Shown: positions 32,201-44,222, counted from the stretch's first letter. The stretch: DNA of 64,000 nt from Sthenelais limicola (GCA_942159475.1 OW804096.1:39493744-39557743), one strand, 5' to 3'. The notes: generated by a model not told the origin, from the letters alone. Numbers and translations are program-made.

Positions 32201-34330
32201 TCGAGAATTAACTCAATTTAATGCTAATTCGTCTTCTAAATATAGAATTTGCATATTGACGTATTAATTGACCTTTTCTTGCTGATCCTGTCATAACAAA
32301 TAAATATGGTTTATGCTATATTAGGTCATGGAATCCCTCCTGACATGTCTGAGAGTGAGCACACTCATTTCTGACCATTTCCAATCATATTCAACCATTT
32401 CAGAGACATGTTAAAAACTGTTTTCCAGGCCATGTCTCTACGATGGCATGTGTCTCTACAACGCATTTTGAGTAATTGATTGATTCTTATAGTTGAAATT
32501 GATTTTCTCTCCCAATATTTTGTGAAATGGTTGATTGCACGTGGAGGAGTGTGCAGATCAGGAATTAGCTCATTTCAATGCCAATTTGTCCCTCAAGAAT
32601 GAAATCGAAATATTGAATTATTGATTGACCTAGTAAAGCTGACCCTGTCATAACAAATAAATATGGTTTATGACTCTTGTTGTCATGGAATCACTGTTTA
32701 CATGTCTGAGAGTAAGCACAATCATTTCTGACCATCTCCAAAATTTTGTGAAATGGTTGATTGCATGTGGGAAAGTGTGCATGTTTGAAATTAGCTCATT
32801 TCAATGTTAATTTGTCTCCAAATAATGAAATTCGGACATTGATATATTAAGTGACCTTTTATGGCTGACCCTGTCATAACAAATAAATATGGTTTATGTC
32901 TTTTTTTGTTATGGTATCACTTGTCACATGTCTGAGAATGAGCACAACCATTTCTAACCATTTCCGATCATTTTCAACCATTTCAGAGACATGTCAATAA
33001 CTCATTTCCAGGCAATGTGTCTACAATGGCATGTGTCTCTACAACGCATTTTGGGTTATTGATTGATTCATAGAGTTAAAATTGTTTTTTATTCCCAAAA
33101 TTTTGTGAAATGGTTGACTGCATGTGGGATAGTGGGCACAGTCATTTCTGACCATTTCCAATCATTTTCAACCATTTCAGAGACATTTTCAAAACTGATT
33201 CCCAGGGAATGTCTCTACGATGGCAAGTGTCTCTACAACGCATTTTTGCTTATTGATTAATTTATAGAGTTAAAATTGATTTTCAGTCCCAAAATTTTAT
33301 GAAATGGTTTATTGCATGTGGGGTAGTGGGCAGGTCAGGAATTAGCTCATTTCAATGCTTATTTGTCTCCCAATGAAGAAATTTGCATATCAAAATATCA
33401 ATTGACCTATTATTGCTGACCCTGTCACAATGAATAAATATGGTTCATGACATTTTTTGTCGTAGTAACACTTTGTACATGTCTGAGAGTGAGCACAGTC
33501 ATTTCTGACCATTTCCAATCATTTTCAACCATTTCAGAGACATTTTCAAAACTGATTCCCAGGGAATGTCTCTACGATGGCAAGTGTCTCTACAACGCAT
33601 TTTTGCTTATTGATTAATTTATAGAGTTAAAATTGATTTTCAGTCCCAAAATTTTATGAAATGGTTTATTGCATGTGGGGTAGTGGGCAGGTCAGGAATT
33701 AGCTCATTTCAATGCTTATTTGTCTCCCAATGAAGAAATTTGCATATCAAAATATCAATTGACCTATTATTGCTGACCCTGTCACAATGAATAAATATGG
33801 TTCATGACATTTTTTGTCGTAGTAACACTTTGTACATGTCTGAGAGTGAGCACAGTCATTTCTGACCATTTCCAATCATTTTCAACCATTTCAGAGACAT
33901 TTTCAAAACTGATTCCCAGGGAATGTCTCTACGATGGCAAGTGTCTCTACAACGCATTTTTGCTTATTGATTAATTTATAGAGTTAAAATTGATTTTCAG
34001 TCCCAAAATTTTATGAAATGGTTTATTGCATGTGGGGTAGTGGGCAGGTCAGGAATTAGCTCATTTCAATGCTTATTTGTCTTCCAATGAAGAAATTTGC
34101 ATATCAAAATATCAATTGACCTATTATTGCTGACCCTGTCACAATGAATAAATATGGTTCATGACATTTTTTTGTCGTAGTAACACTTTGTACATGTCTG
34201 AGAGTGAGCACAGTCATTTCTGACCATTTCCAATCATTTTCCACCATTTCAGAGACATTTTCAAAACTGATTCCCAGGGAATGTCTCTACGATGGCAAGT
34301 GTCTCTACAACGCATTTTTGGTTATTGATT
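29263..34330 (+). repeat. Satellite-like tandem units with paired GTCTCTAC motifs; 357-bp units at the end
   Basis: Units contain GTCTCTACGATGG...GTCTCTACAACGCATTTTG, GCTGACCCTGTCA, CATGTCTGAG and repeated CCATTTCCAATCATTT words. Early units (29.3-29.9 kb) are about 190-240 bp and diverged. From 33211 the units are 357, 357 and 358 bp long (starts 33211, 33568, 33925, 34283) and nearly identical, so the array expanded recently at its right end. 29974-32167 is a different, inserted element. Four closely spaced TGTCTCTACAACGC copies follow at 34648-34712. Confidence 0.9.
29974..32167. mobile_element. 2.2-kb inverted-repeat element nested in the satellite array
   Basis: Termini CCCGACGGGCA and TGCCCGTCGGG are perfect 11-bp inverted repeats. 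The host unit reads on across it (TGAA | element | AAATGGTTGA against TGTGAAATGGTTGA in an uninterrupted unit), implying at most a 2-3 bp duplication. Near the left end are repeated GCGCAAT / ATTGCGC words. There is no coding capacity. The superfamily is not identified. Confidence 0.65.
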
Positions 34331-35262
34331 AATTCATAGAGTTAAAATTGATTGTCTTACCCTACATATGGGAAATGGTTCCCTAGATGTGGGGCTTCAT
34401 ATATGTTGGACATGAGTTCATTTTAATGACAATTTCTGATTTAATGATGCAATATCCTTATGGTTAATTAAAATCACCTAACATGGCAGGCCCTATCAAA
34501 CAAATAAAATATCTTTTCTGACATTTTTTGTCATGGAAATATTGCTTCCCTAGCGAGGAGTGATCGAAACTATTTTGGACCAATTCCAACCGTTTGCATG
34601 TCAACCATACAGGTCTGTTTTCCTAGGCTTTCCATCTTTCCTTGAAAATGTCTCTACAACGCAGTGTCTCTACAACGCAGAATGTCTCTACAACGCATGC
34701 TGTGTCTCTACAACGCACAATTTTTATTTCTTTAATAACTCCTTTGTCAATCATCTTCTCAACACAATTTTGGGGGGATTGATAGTTCATGGCTGTAACC
34801 ACTGTTTAGATGCAAAAACTTGATCATCAGCAATATTCTGATCTTGTTATCAAAAAGAAATCAGGGTCTAATTTGGATCAGAGAAAAATGTAAATTAAAT
34901 GCGAAGTTCACTTGCTTCTAGCAGTAGACAAGGACATCCTACATTCTTTATATTTGGAGATCATGCAGGTACATATGTTTACTCTTGGAAAATATATAAA
35001 AAACATTGATTAATTGCAGCCATTTTGGTTAGACAGGGGTAATTAGTCTCCAAGGTGTGGTGAGCGTCGTAGAGACATTGATTTTGAGAAGTAAGTTTGG
35101 AAAGACATAGCTCAGTGGTATTTTATTCAAACTCTTGCCAAATTGAGATTCAATAGGCCCAAACTGTCTACTTTAGGCCTGCAAAAGGAAAATTGATTCT
35201 GAGAACTTTTCTCTCATGGCCCTGAGTGCATGAAATGTAGTCCGTTCGCTGGCCCTGGTCAT

Positions 35263-36110
35263 TATATATATTAACTTCTGGTATACTATAGAACGAAGTA
35301 GGTAGGTTACGTGCAGTTGCTCACGCTCATGATTAGTGACTGCTTCATTGTAGAGCTGTAAGGTGGTATTTTGCACTTAGCAACAGCACAACGCTAACGC
35401 AAACGCTAGTTGTTCACGATTGGGTGGGCTGTACGTATTGGCAGGATTCAGTTTTAGGTGGAAAGGTGTTTTCAGATGGCTCAAAAAGCACACAATTTCA
35501 TGAAGGTGAGTACTGTGCTGAATCCTTCGGAAAACTCCTCCCGCGCGAAAATTAAAAATTTTAAAAATTTTAAAAATAAAAAAAAAAAAAAAAAAAAAAA
35601 ATAAAATTACTTTAGCGTGAAATAGATATACGTTAGGAACGTATTGACCCACCTCTTACCGTTATTGACGTCCGTATCTCAGGTAGGCACGCTAAGAATA
35701 GCACACCTAGTAATGACATAGTCCTCATAAAACATACGTTAGCGTTAGTGTTGCGTTGTGTGTTGTGGTTGCTAAATCAGCCTATTAACATGTGAGTGCG
35801 CATTTTATTATTTGAATAGCTATATTTAAAGGATTTAAATATAAATTAAGATGAAGTGCTATCAATAAAAAGCATAATCATAAACATAAACAATTCTCCC
35901 AACATTGATATCAATAGATGGTCTGATGGCTGACTCTATTGCAATTAACTTGTTTCTAAGAGTTGTCTCGATCGTACAGTTGTGTGTTTATCATGCATGG
36001 TCATTGGTGGGTATCTCAAACTTCAAGGTAAAACATATGACACCTATCAACGTCACATCACAATGGCCCTAAAAATCACATTTTCACCCCAGATACCGTT
36101 ACAAACTACA
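35263..36110. other. No gene recognised; A-rich tract
   Basis: A run of about 23 A's near 35578-35601, preceded by AAAATTTT words. Otherwise AT-rich. A possible donor CTTCAAG|GTAAAA at 36028 ends a short frame reading CMVIGGYLKLQG, possibly linked to the fragments that follow. Confidence 0.35.
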
Positions 36111-36124
36111 TTCGTTGTCCTCAG

Positions 36125-36327
36125 GGGAGTGTGGAAGGAACTGTACACATCAGAAAAATTGTTAGTAAAATAATAGATTCCGAGAACATATCAGACAAAG
36201 AAACCCCTCTTCATGATGATGCAGCATTGAACCTATTTGACTCCTGTTCACTGGTTGTCCAGCTGTATGCTGCTTTCTTATGGAAGGTCAAACGTAAACG
36301 GGTGGGCATCAAAGAAGTAGGTGTAAA
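36125..36327 (+). pseudogene. Carrier-protein (ACP/PCP)-like exon fragment, weak
   Basis: Encodes IRKIVSKIIDSENISDKETP then LHDDAALNLFDSCSLVVQLY and AAFLWKV. The spacing of hydrophobic positions and the FDSCSLVVQL block resemble the phosphopantetheine site of carrier domains (usual pattern D-S-L or D-S-x-S followed by a helix). A CCTCAG acceptor-like site lies just before, at 36119-36124. Phase with the upstream short frame did not fit. It could be a decayed exon of an NRPS-like or aminoadipate-reductase-like gene. Inference only. Confidence 0.3.
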
Positions 36328-37112
36328 TTATATCTGAAACCCTTATTAAACCCTTATTTTCTAGGAAATCGCTCATAAAACATAGTGGAACGGGATCCCA
36401 TTATGCCAAACCATGGGCATCACTAAATTCGTGACAATCCCTCCAGCAGTTTCAGAGGAGATGCGGAGAATTACACTTTTCTCTTACAGAATTATTAATA
36501 TTATAGATGTTTTGTATCATGGCAATTGGACCGTATCACACTGGGAAATATTGTTAGATAAGATTGGTTACCCTGTCATGCACAGATCTCCAATTTTAAC
36601 AACTAGTCATTGCAAATAAAGAATAATCTAGAAATATTTGAATTTAAATTAATAAATATTATTCTATACAAAAATCTGGCAAAGAATTAATCATATTTTA
36701 GTACCATTGAAGGGTTTCTGGTTGGTCTCACTTCTCTACTGTATCACCAATGCGCGTTATATCGTAAATGCAACAGGGAAATTATATTATTCATAGGGGA
36801 AGTCGTAATAAAAGATACAATTCGCAAATGACCCAAATTAGTGCAAAAATAAGATTCAGTACAATTTGAAATTATAAGCGAACAGAACAGGTATTATTCT
36901 TACATTATATTGTTTTAAATAATCTGCTAAAAACACAGATATGACATAAACCCGGTTAAGGTATAATTATATTGCCTTGAAGGCTCAATCGACATACTTT
37001 TAAAGTTAAAAGAGGAAAGAAAATAATGTCGAAATCCAATTGAAATGGAACTTTTCAGTTATGTAATGGACCGAATCTCTTAATTATTTTTCAATTTTGT
37101 CAAACTTTAAGT

Positions 37113-37346
37113 TTGATTGTGTTAGAAAGATTAGAAGAAGTTCTTGTTCTGTGTTCTTTGGAGCCCATTGGCATGGCTGTATCATACTATTTCCAGATAA
37201 TAGGGTACACTGCGGTTTTACACAAGAACCATGCGAGGTTATTAAATGTTTATGGACCTTCGGAAAGTGCTACTGTAACCTATCTTGTACCACTTGATGT
37301 GCCACCTAGTGTGTATTTCCTTCAGCATTCCAACATAATACGTTGA
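37113..37346 (+). pseudogene. AMP-binding (adenylation) domain-like fragment, weak
   Basis: A short frame containing LEPIGMAVSYYFQIIGYTAV and RLLNVYGPSESATVTYLVPL. N-x-YGP-x-E is the hallmark core motif of adenylate-forming domains. No other adenylation core motif was found nearby. It lies 0.8 kb downstream of the carrier-like fragment, the reverse of the usual adenylation-then-carrier order within a module. Confidence 0.35.
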
Positions 37347-39570
37347 ACACATTATTGCCACAGAAGAAGGATCTTCGTCTAGATATAATTATATAGTTCG
37401 GAGAACATTATTCAACCTTTGGACATAAACATATAAACATCGCAGTAATATTGTTATATATGTGGTATATATAATTATGTAGTATTTTACACGCAGAAAA
37501 ACGATTCATAAGTCGCAAATGCATGAAAAACAGTTAGTAACATTTCTTGATGGCCAATCAGTAGTAAAAAGATAAACTGAATGAAAACGTGTAGTGTTAG
37601 GAGGGAGATTATTGCACTGTCCGAGATGTTTTCTGTGACGAAAAAAACAAAAATCGAGGACAGCGACATAGTGTCCCAAGAATTATATTCATGTTTAGGT
37701 TTTATATTTACTCCCACGCTGCTTTGTTTATTATGTGTATTATATGATATTATTCTTGCAAAATGAACAGCACTCCAGGCTGGTCAGAAATGGCTGTCAC
37801 CCCCTTAACTTTTGGGGCGTGTTCAATCTACTAAATTAACATGAATTAATTTTGACAGAATTATGACACCTACATGTCTTATGGATTAGAGATCATGATC
37901 CTTCCCTTTCAAAATCTGTTTTCGGATTGGCAGATTATATTACTTTTTTATGCTTTGCTGACACGCCTTTCTTTTATTATTTTTTCTGTGATTTTCATTT
38001 TGTGTTACTTCCTTCCTAAAATTAATTTGTACTCAATCTTATTGACTCAGGCTATTATATATTACCAAACCTTTGTATTAGTAAACAGTTCAATGTGATT
38101 TGTTCTTCAACAAACGTGCTATTTCCCATTCTTTCTCTTTTGTTCTCTTTTTAGCACCCCTATTTTCTTTTTCTTTTTACCCAACACACTCCCCCATCTT
38201 ATATATGAGACGTCGCCATAATCTGGGACTTTTCCCTCCCAGGACAGTATTGTTGACTTCAAGCGTTAGACCATCCAAAGATCGGAACATTCCAACAGAG
38301 GGAATAAAGCACTTTGGAAAATATCTTTCTTGCGACTTATGACTCATTTTCCTGAAACACATTACATTTATTTGAATATACAACCGTAACACATGTGTGT
38401 AATTGTACTCTGAAATAAAGATTTAATGTAAAACCAAATAAAACTGGTAGATAATTAAATGTCACATTTTAAGGTGATACACTAGCTATTAAAGATAATA
38501 CTGCTAGTTATTCTGGGTAGACAATACTAAGGAATGATACTGCCAAACAGGGTCAGTTGAAGGTAGGTAATATTACATAGAACAATACTAAGTTGAAAGG
38601 GTATATCAGCATAGGGTTTGCATCAACTCTTAAGGTAGGGAAGATATTTTAATAATAGATATTTTAATTGTTCGAACTATATAGTATATATTATCATCAT
38701 GGATGTCATGACTCTTGTAGGTCTTATATATGAATACTTAGAAAGAATGAAATTAAGATATGAGGAAATAAACTTGTACATACAAGTATGTTTTCTTCCT
38801 ATAATGGATAGAAATGAGAGGTAAGGAGCAGAGTCTGAAATTGTGCTACCCCAAGCGTAAGAACACACTATGTTCCACTAACCTGAATTTTTGGGAAATC
38901 AAAACAGGTTAAAGCTGCTCTCTCAGCTAACATGGGTCAAAATCTAAATAGTTTCTACTTTTTGCTCCAGTCCAATCTAAACGTCATTTGCCGAGAATTT
39001 TTTAAGATTTGATCCAGTTGTTTTTGCTACAGGGCTTCTAAAATGTACTCACTTGTATTTGGAGGACCCGCCCTAATCCATTCCTATGGTGACTTCACTT
39101 ATTATCGCTCATTGGCGACAGTTTTCTCTCAGTGAATAGAAATCAAATTCTTGTATAAACCTAGAACAACAGCAGAATATTGATAAATTCAATCATATAA
39201 GTCATAGAGTAAATTTCTGTTGTCATAGTAGCCGAGAATGTATAGCTTAAAGGCCCACTCATATTACAACGGCAAAAAACACAATGATATTACATCCGGC
39301 AAGTATTGGCCGGCTGGTCTTGGTAATGGGAACAGACCTTTAAGTATAAACACTTAACTTTAAGTTTAAACACAAATTTAGGTCAACCAAGTTTAGGTAA
39401 AGTGGAGCACGGTGTATGAGTTTGGTTAGCCTGGGGTGATAAAGTACATAGCCTCGACCTATCTATTGTTGCTCTTTCGACTGGGTATACTATTATATTG
39501 CTTAACAACTTCAAATTGCTTAGATGATATTAAATCTTTGTGAAGAATAAGTTGAGAATTTTAAACTTCA
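37347..39570. other. Intergenic; MITE family B pieces
   Basis: 37490-37575 (CATTTCTTGATGGCCAATCA) and 38255-38362 (AAAGATCGGAACATTCCAAC ... ACTCATTTTCCTGAAACAC) match MITE family B. Pyrimidine-rich at 38115-38190. No supported exon and no obvious TATA box next to the P450 start. Confidence 0.45.
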
Positions 39571-39574
39571 AAAC

Positions 39575-40150
39575 ATGATTCCTTACCTTGGAACATTCTG
39601 CCTTGGGATAGCAATTTCCATTGCAGCTTGGATATACTACTTCAAGAAGAGACCCCATTTTCCTCCTGGCCCAATAGGCTTACCCTTCATTGGAAATCTA
39701 CACCAACTAGACAAATCTGGAAGTTACAAGTCCTTTATCAAACTGAGCAAGATCTATGGTGACATAATAAAACTAACGATTCTTGGGAAAGATGTTGTTG
39801 TCGTACAGAATGACGAACTTATTCAGGAGATGCTCCTTAAAAGATCCAATGATTTTGCTGACCGACCAGAATCTCCAAGGATAAGTATAGCTCGTGATGG
39901 TGCGAGTGGCATAACATTTCAAAACAAGTCACCCAATTGGATGAGGAGGAAGAAGTTGCTGTTAAATTTTCTAAAAGCTTATGGAGAAGGACTTCTTAAA
40001 CTTGAGGAGATAACACACACATTTCTCAGTCAGATGTTTGAAAATATTGTTCAAGAAACTACAGGGGGTAAAAGTGTGGATATGAAAGAGATGCTACATT
40101 ATTGTACAGCAGGCACCATTACCTCTATCTTTTATGGAGAAGAACTTAAG
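39575..40150 (+). CDS. P450 exon 1 (residues 1-192)
   Basis: ATG in the context AAAACATGATT, membrane anchor and B-to-F helix region, ending FYGEELK at the donor GTAAGG. Confidence 0.9.
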
Positions 40151-42120
40151 GTAAGGACAAATCAAACAGAGTGCAGTGTTGGCATGAAAATGGGGCAGAC
40201 AAAACATTATGATTTGTGGTACATGAAGACGGTCCCATGTTTCGACAGAATGCTACTTGCAACATGGAATATTATGGGATTAATGTCCTGAGCTTTAGTG
40301 TCTGAGGCTCTTTATAGTGCCATAATGGCCAAGGCCGTTATGGCACTATAAAGAGCCTCAGACACTAAACTGAGAGAATTAATCACTTTAGTTGCTGATC
40401 TTTGGATTCAATACTACTGTTTGAATACATTTTAACAAATATTAGACCCTTTAAAAATAGTTTTAGATGTACTTACTGCATGACAGACTGAAATAATTTA
40501 ACTCGTCCAGTCGACTACATGGGTTACTATTTTACTTCTGATACACAAAATGGACTGAGCCAAAACGCCACCTTCCAAGGCAAGCCTTTACTGCCAAAAT
40601 GATCATGTTTTACATACTTCCAACAGACACATTCTCCTATATAGTTTAATTTAGCTCTGTAAAACCAACATCAAACTTTTACAAGTAATTATAACTTCAC
40701 CATGTTGGTTATGTTGGCCGCACTCTCTGTTCCATAAACAAACAAACCTTCCACTTTTTACATGCAACCAATGGAGCCCGGACACTGGCGTCCCGAGATT
40801 GTAGGGCCAAGATGGTAGCGCCTACCGTACTAGTAGCTCCCACTGCTTGGGTGCTATGGTCCATAGGCCCAAGTGTCCGGGGCTCTAATGTCGCGTGCCC
40901 AAACCAACATACTTCTGGGTTTTAGTTCCTTTACATTACGCCAGTTGGCGCCACTAAAACTGAAGCAACCCACAGAGCAGCAGTATTATGGCATCCCCTG
41001 TTACACCCGGTTGTCACTCTGAGGCGGCCATTGTATCACAACATCACTTCCACAATGTCTACTGTCATCACAATATTTTTCATGACTATTTTTGCTCTCC
41101 ATTTATTTCAGTCATTTCTTTCACATACATTATATCCTCTCAATTATTGAAACATTCTTTTATGTTCAACCTAAAAGAAACTACTTTAATTCATTTCAGA
41201 AAGATGAACTAGATGTTCTACTGGAATGTGAAAAAGGTGTTATTGAATTGCTCTCTGCGACATCACCTGCTGCCATTATTGATATCTTCCCTTTTCTTGC
41301 CCATCTTCCAATCAGAAGTATCCAAGAGTGGTTGAAAGGACCCCGAATCTACACTGCTTGGTTAAAACAAAAGGCAACTGAAATGATTGCCAAGGTGGAC
41401 CCTGAGCACCCAAAGTCTGTGTTTGAAGAGTTGATATGCTACCAACAACAACATGCTGGAACTCAAGAGGCACTCCATGATTTGGAGGTCGAGGGGATAA
41501 GTGGCAACACAATATTTGCTGGTTTCGCCACCACCTCCACTTCCTTGTACATCATTATTGCTATACTGGCAAGTAGGCAAGATATACAGTCCAGGATCCA
41601 CGATGAGATAGTGGCAGTGTTGGGGGAAAGGAGGCCCAGCACAACTGACCGTATCAAGATGCCTCTTACAGAAGCAGTGATTTTAGAGTTATTACGGTAC
41701 AGCTCAATAAATCCAGTTCTGGTTCCACATGCAGCTTCCAAGGACACCACTCTGGGAGGATATGACATACCCAAGGGTACAATGGTTCTAGCTAATACCT
41801 TCAACTTGCATCATGATATACGCTATTGGGATGAACCATTTGCCTTCAACCCAAATCGCTTCCTCACAGATGATGGGCAACTTGTTGGACCTGATCATAT
41901 CAACCGCAAACGCTTGTTACCATTTGGAGCAGGAAGAAGAGTTTGTGCTGGGGAAGTGTTGGCCAAGAATAGGATCTTCCTCATGTTGGTCTCACTCTTG
42001 CAGAAGTTCCGGTTCCTTCCTGAAGATCCTATCTGTCCTCCCAATCTAAATCCATTGACATACTCAATGGGTTTGATCTTAATTCCTGACCCATATAAAG
42101 TCAAGGTGGAAGAAATATGA
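39575..42120 (+). CDS. Cytochrome P450, CYP2-like, two exons, 498 residues, intact
   Basis: A microsomal haem monooxygenase that would act with NADPH-P450 reductase; the substrate is unknown. Exons: 39575-40150 and 41200-42120, joined in phase 0 (AAG|GTAAGG ... TTTCAG|AAA), giving 498 residues, the normal P450 length. Visible: N-terminal membrane anchor (residues 5-22), proline hinge FPPGPIGLPFIGNL, the WxxxR-like NWMRRKK, and the I-helix AGFATTS at 299-305. Then ExxR as ELLR (355-358) and the haem loop PFGAGRRVCAGEVLA with Cys441. The I-helix lacks the usual acidic residue before the threonine (Ala302). Vertebrate CYP2 genes have about nine exons; two here may be lineage-specific intron loss. 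The 1.05-kb intron carries a near-perfect foldback (40294-40369). Confidence 0.9.
40294..40369. repeat. Near-perfect 37-bp-arm foldback in P450 intron 1
   Basis: Left arm 40294-40330 (starting TTTAGTGTCTGAGGCTC) and right arm 40333-40369 are reverse complements except one position, which would be a U-G pair in RNA. The loop is two bases (AA). It could be a tiny foldback element or, less likely with so short a loop, a small-RNA hairpin. Confidence 0.9.
41200..42120 (+). CDS. P450 exon 2 (residues 193-498)
   Basis: Begins KDELDVLLECEKG after acceptor TTCATTTCAG. It carries the I helix, ExxR, haem loop and the stop TGA at 42118-42120. Confidence 0.9.
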   Translation, partial: KDELDVLLECEKGVIELLSATSPAAIIDIFPFLAHLPIRSIQEWLKGPRIYTAWLKQKATEMIAKVDPEHPKSVFEELICYQQQHAGTQEALHDLEVEGISGNTIFAGFATTSTSLYIIIAILASRQDIQSRIHDEIVAVLGERRPSTTDRIKMPLTEAVILELLRYSSINPVLVPHAASKDTTLGGYDIPKGTMVLANTFNLHHDIRYWDEPFAFNPNRFLTDDGQLVGPDHINRKRLLPFGAGRRVCAGEVLAKNRIFLMLVSLLQKFRFLPEDPICPPNLNPLTYSMGLILIPDPYKVKVEEI

Positions 42121-44200
42121 TCGAAAACAAAAAAGTATGTGCTGATGGTGTTCCTGTTCAAATCATTATAACTATTTAAATATCTAATAGAACCATTTTC
42201 ATTTGGATAATGTCCTTAATTACCTTGGATTTAGTCATAACAGGATTAATGACAGACATTTAGGGATTGCTGGCGCATTGTTTGGTGGATAATCCTGTGG
42301 CAAAGTCAATGGATTATGCACAAATAATAACTTTGAAATGAAGGGTTATATATTCTAGACTTTCAAGGTGGTGATTACTTTTCATTATATCACAGTCAGT
42401 GTGGTTTGAAATCATACATAAATTTGCAATTTGGCATGTAATGGAAGAATCCATGGATGTTATGCCAGAAAAAGGATGTGACATTGTTAGGTCATAAAAA
42501 CTTGTGGTGATGAAATAAACATTGCCAGACAAAACGCCCCCTACATTTCATCTTAAAATTCAATTAAATAAAAAAGATTATATCTAACAGTAGAACATCC
42601 GTCTTTAATAATCTTTAGGATTTGGATATCAATGTAGATCACTTGATGATGATATTGTGCATTTACTGCAATTGTACTGAAATTTATTGTTTTCTAAGTA
42701 CTAGCTTGATGTGTTGTAGTATATCATATGTAAAGGCCTTAATTATCGAGAATAACTTCTTCATGTATTGGAAATTTATTGAAATTCTAAATATTAATAA
42801 TGGTAAAATTCGATGAGTAAGGGTTAGAGGCGACGCAAGAATACATCCACATGATGGACAGGTGTTTTTTGTTAACCATTCATAATTGTACGGCCATATT
42901 TGTAATAAAAGAAAATAGACTTTCTGCTTGACTCAAGTACGAAAAAAAGGCAGAACTCTTCCCCTTGATTCATGCAATGGATTTGAACAATGAACAGACT
43001 GGTGACGAGTCAGACATGCAATGTCTGATTCTAAATAACTTGGGATATACTGATAACAATGATAGAGTTTTGTACCCTGAAAAAAAGTAAAAAACGAAAG
43101 AAAAGCAAACCATCTGTTGGCGGAGTAAAAAGGTAAGTGGGGCATCCAACAGGGAATAAAAATAAGCAAAGCGTAAAACTAGCTGCAATGCTTAGTTATC
43201 AAAACCAAAAAACGTTAAACTACTTTGCTTTACTCAACCCTTGAATATTATTTTTGGTTTATAAGTAGCAAATACTTGGATGCGTGTATGCATGTATGTA
43301 ATTCTGTTAGCATTTGCAACTATGTGTCCAATATAAGTAAATAAAATGGGTCATGCCCACTTGTGCAGCAGAAAACCACCTTTGATTTATTTCAAGCGCC
43401 TGTCCTATTTAAGTCTAGATTCAAAGCTGTTTTATGCCATGATAGCTGTGCGTATCAACAAAAACATGGCCAGATTAGACCATGGCATAAACATGCCTGG
43501 ATTGCACTAGCGGAATCTGCTTTTCAAATGCAACCAATTTACTCCCGCTATTTTGACCATCTATTTTCAATCCATGACGCCCATTTCATGACGCAACATT
43601 GTAGGCTCTTGTTTTTAGGGTTGCGAGACATGCAATGAAGGTAAATAATGGACAAATAACTCTTAAATATATAGTAGAAGGGGAGAATATCGTTGTATAT
43701 CGGTTAGGGCCGGGGTGGAAATGAATCGATGTAGATATCATTAAAAGTTGTTGATTATGACTTTATTGATCACACAAGATTTCGGGCTATGGACGCCCTT
43801 CTTCAGGTGTGAAGTAGTGATAAATATATGTGGTGTCATAAAAATAGAACTAAACTTGAGCTGAATATAGCATTTGTGCAGCAGACCTGTGTCTTTCACG
43901 CGTGCCTTCGGCACTTGTGAAAGACACTCACCAAAAGACATTGCGGTATATGCAGCTCGCGTTTAGTTATATCTTATTATTCCTAAGACCTCGCTAGCAT
44001 TGGACTGGATACTAAACCTTTTGAAACACGGATTAGGTAGGAATATTACTATTTTCATTTCCTATCCAATTGACGTGTCCTCAACAATTTTCCGCTTCTG
44101 TCCATATTTATTAACTGCTTGGTAATCAAAGACAAAGCTTGGCCTTGAACTTTTGACTTATGCACCTAATTTTAATTTTTTGCGTTTATTCATTTCTAGG
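42121..44200. other. Intergenic, no gene recognised
   Basis: AT-rich; possible P450 3' UTR at the start. 43740-43990 includes an ACGGACGCC-like stretch and CTTCAGGTGTGAAG palindromic words. No family resemblance in the small frames. Confidence 0.4.
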
Positions 44201-44222
44201 ATAATTCTTATCATGGCGAATA

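Larger units (their letters stand above)
25551..35262. mobile_element. Candidate 9.7-kb non-autonomous element bounded by 36-bp inverted repeats
   Basis: The left end 25544-25579 (TATATATAATGGCCAAGGCC then AGCGAACGGACTACAT) and the right end 35235-35270 are inverted copies matching at 34 of 36 positions. AT-rich TATATATA flanks both, so the target duplication cannot be resolved. The interior has no transposase. Instead it has many copies of TGTCTCTAC[A/G]A[C/T]GC spread from 25751 to about 35077, a 15-bp minisatellite, about 5 kb of satellite-like units, a nested LINE and a nested inverted-repeat element. The TGTCTCTAC motif occurs close to both termini, inverted at the right, as expected for subterminal protein-binding repeats. 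The alternative is a satellite block with chance-preserved ends from an ordinary MITE. Confidence 0.55.

Noticed and set aside
26976..34712. CRISPR-like array
   Set aside because: Repeats are satellites with no unique spacers of constant length, and the genome is clearly eukaryotic.
40310..40345. Relationship between the P450-intron foldback and the 9.7-kb element's terminus, both containing ATAATGGCCAAGGCC
   Set aside because: A 15-bp match between two places in 64 kb is within chance, and neighbouring bases differ; no inverted AGCGAACGG follows.
43363..43638. A 91-codon plus-strand frame as a gene
   Set aside because: No recognisable motif, splice context or neighbour relation.
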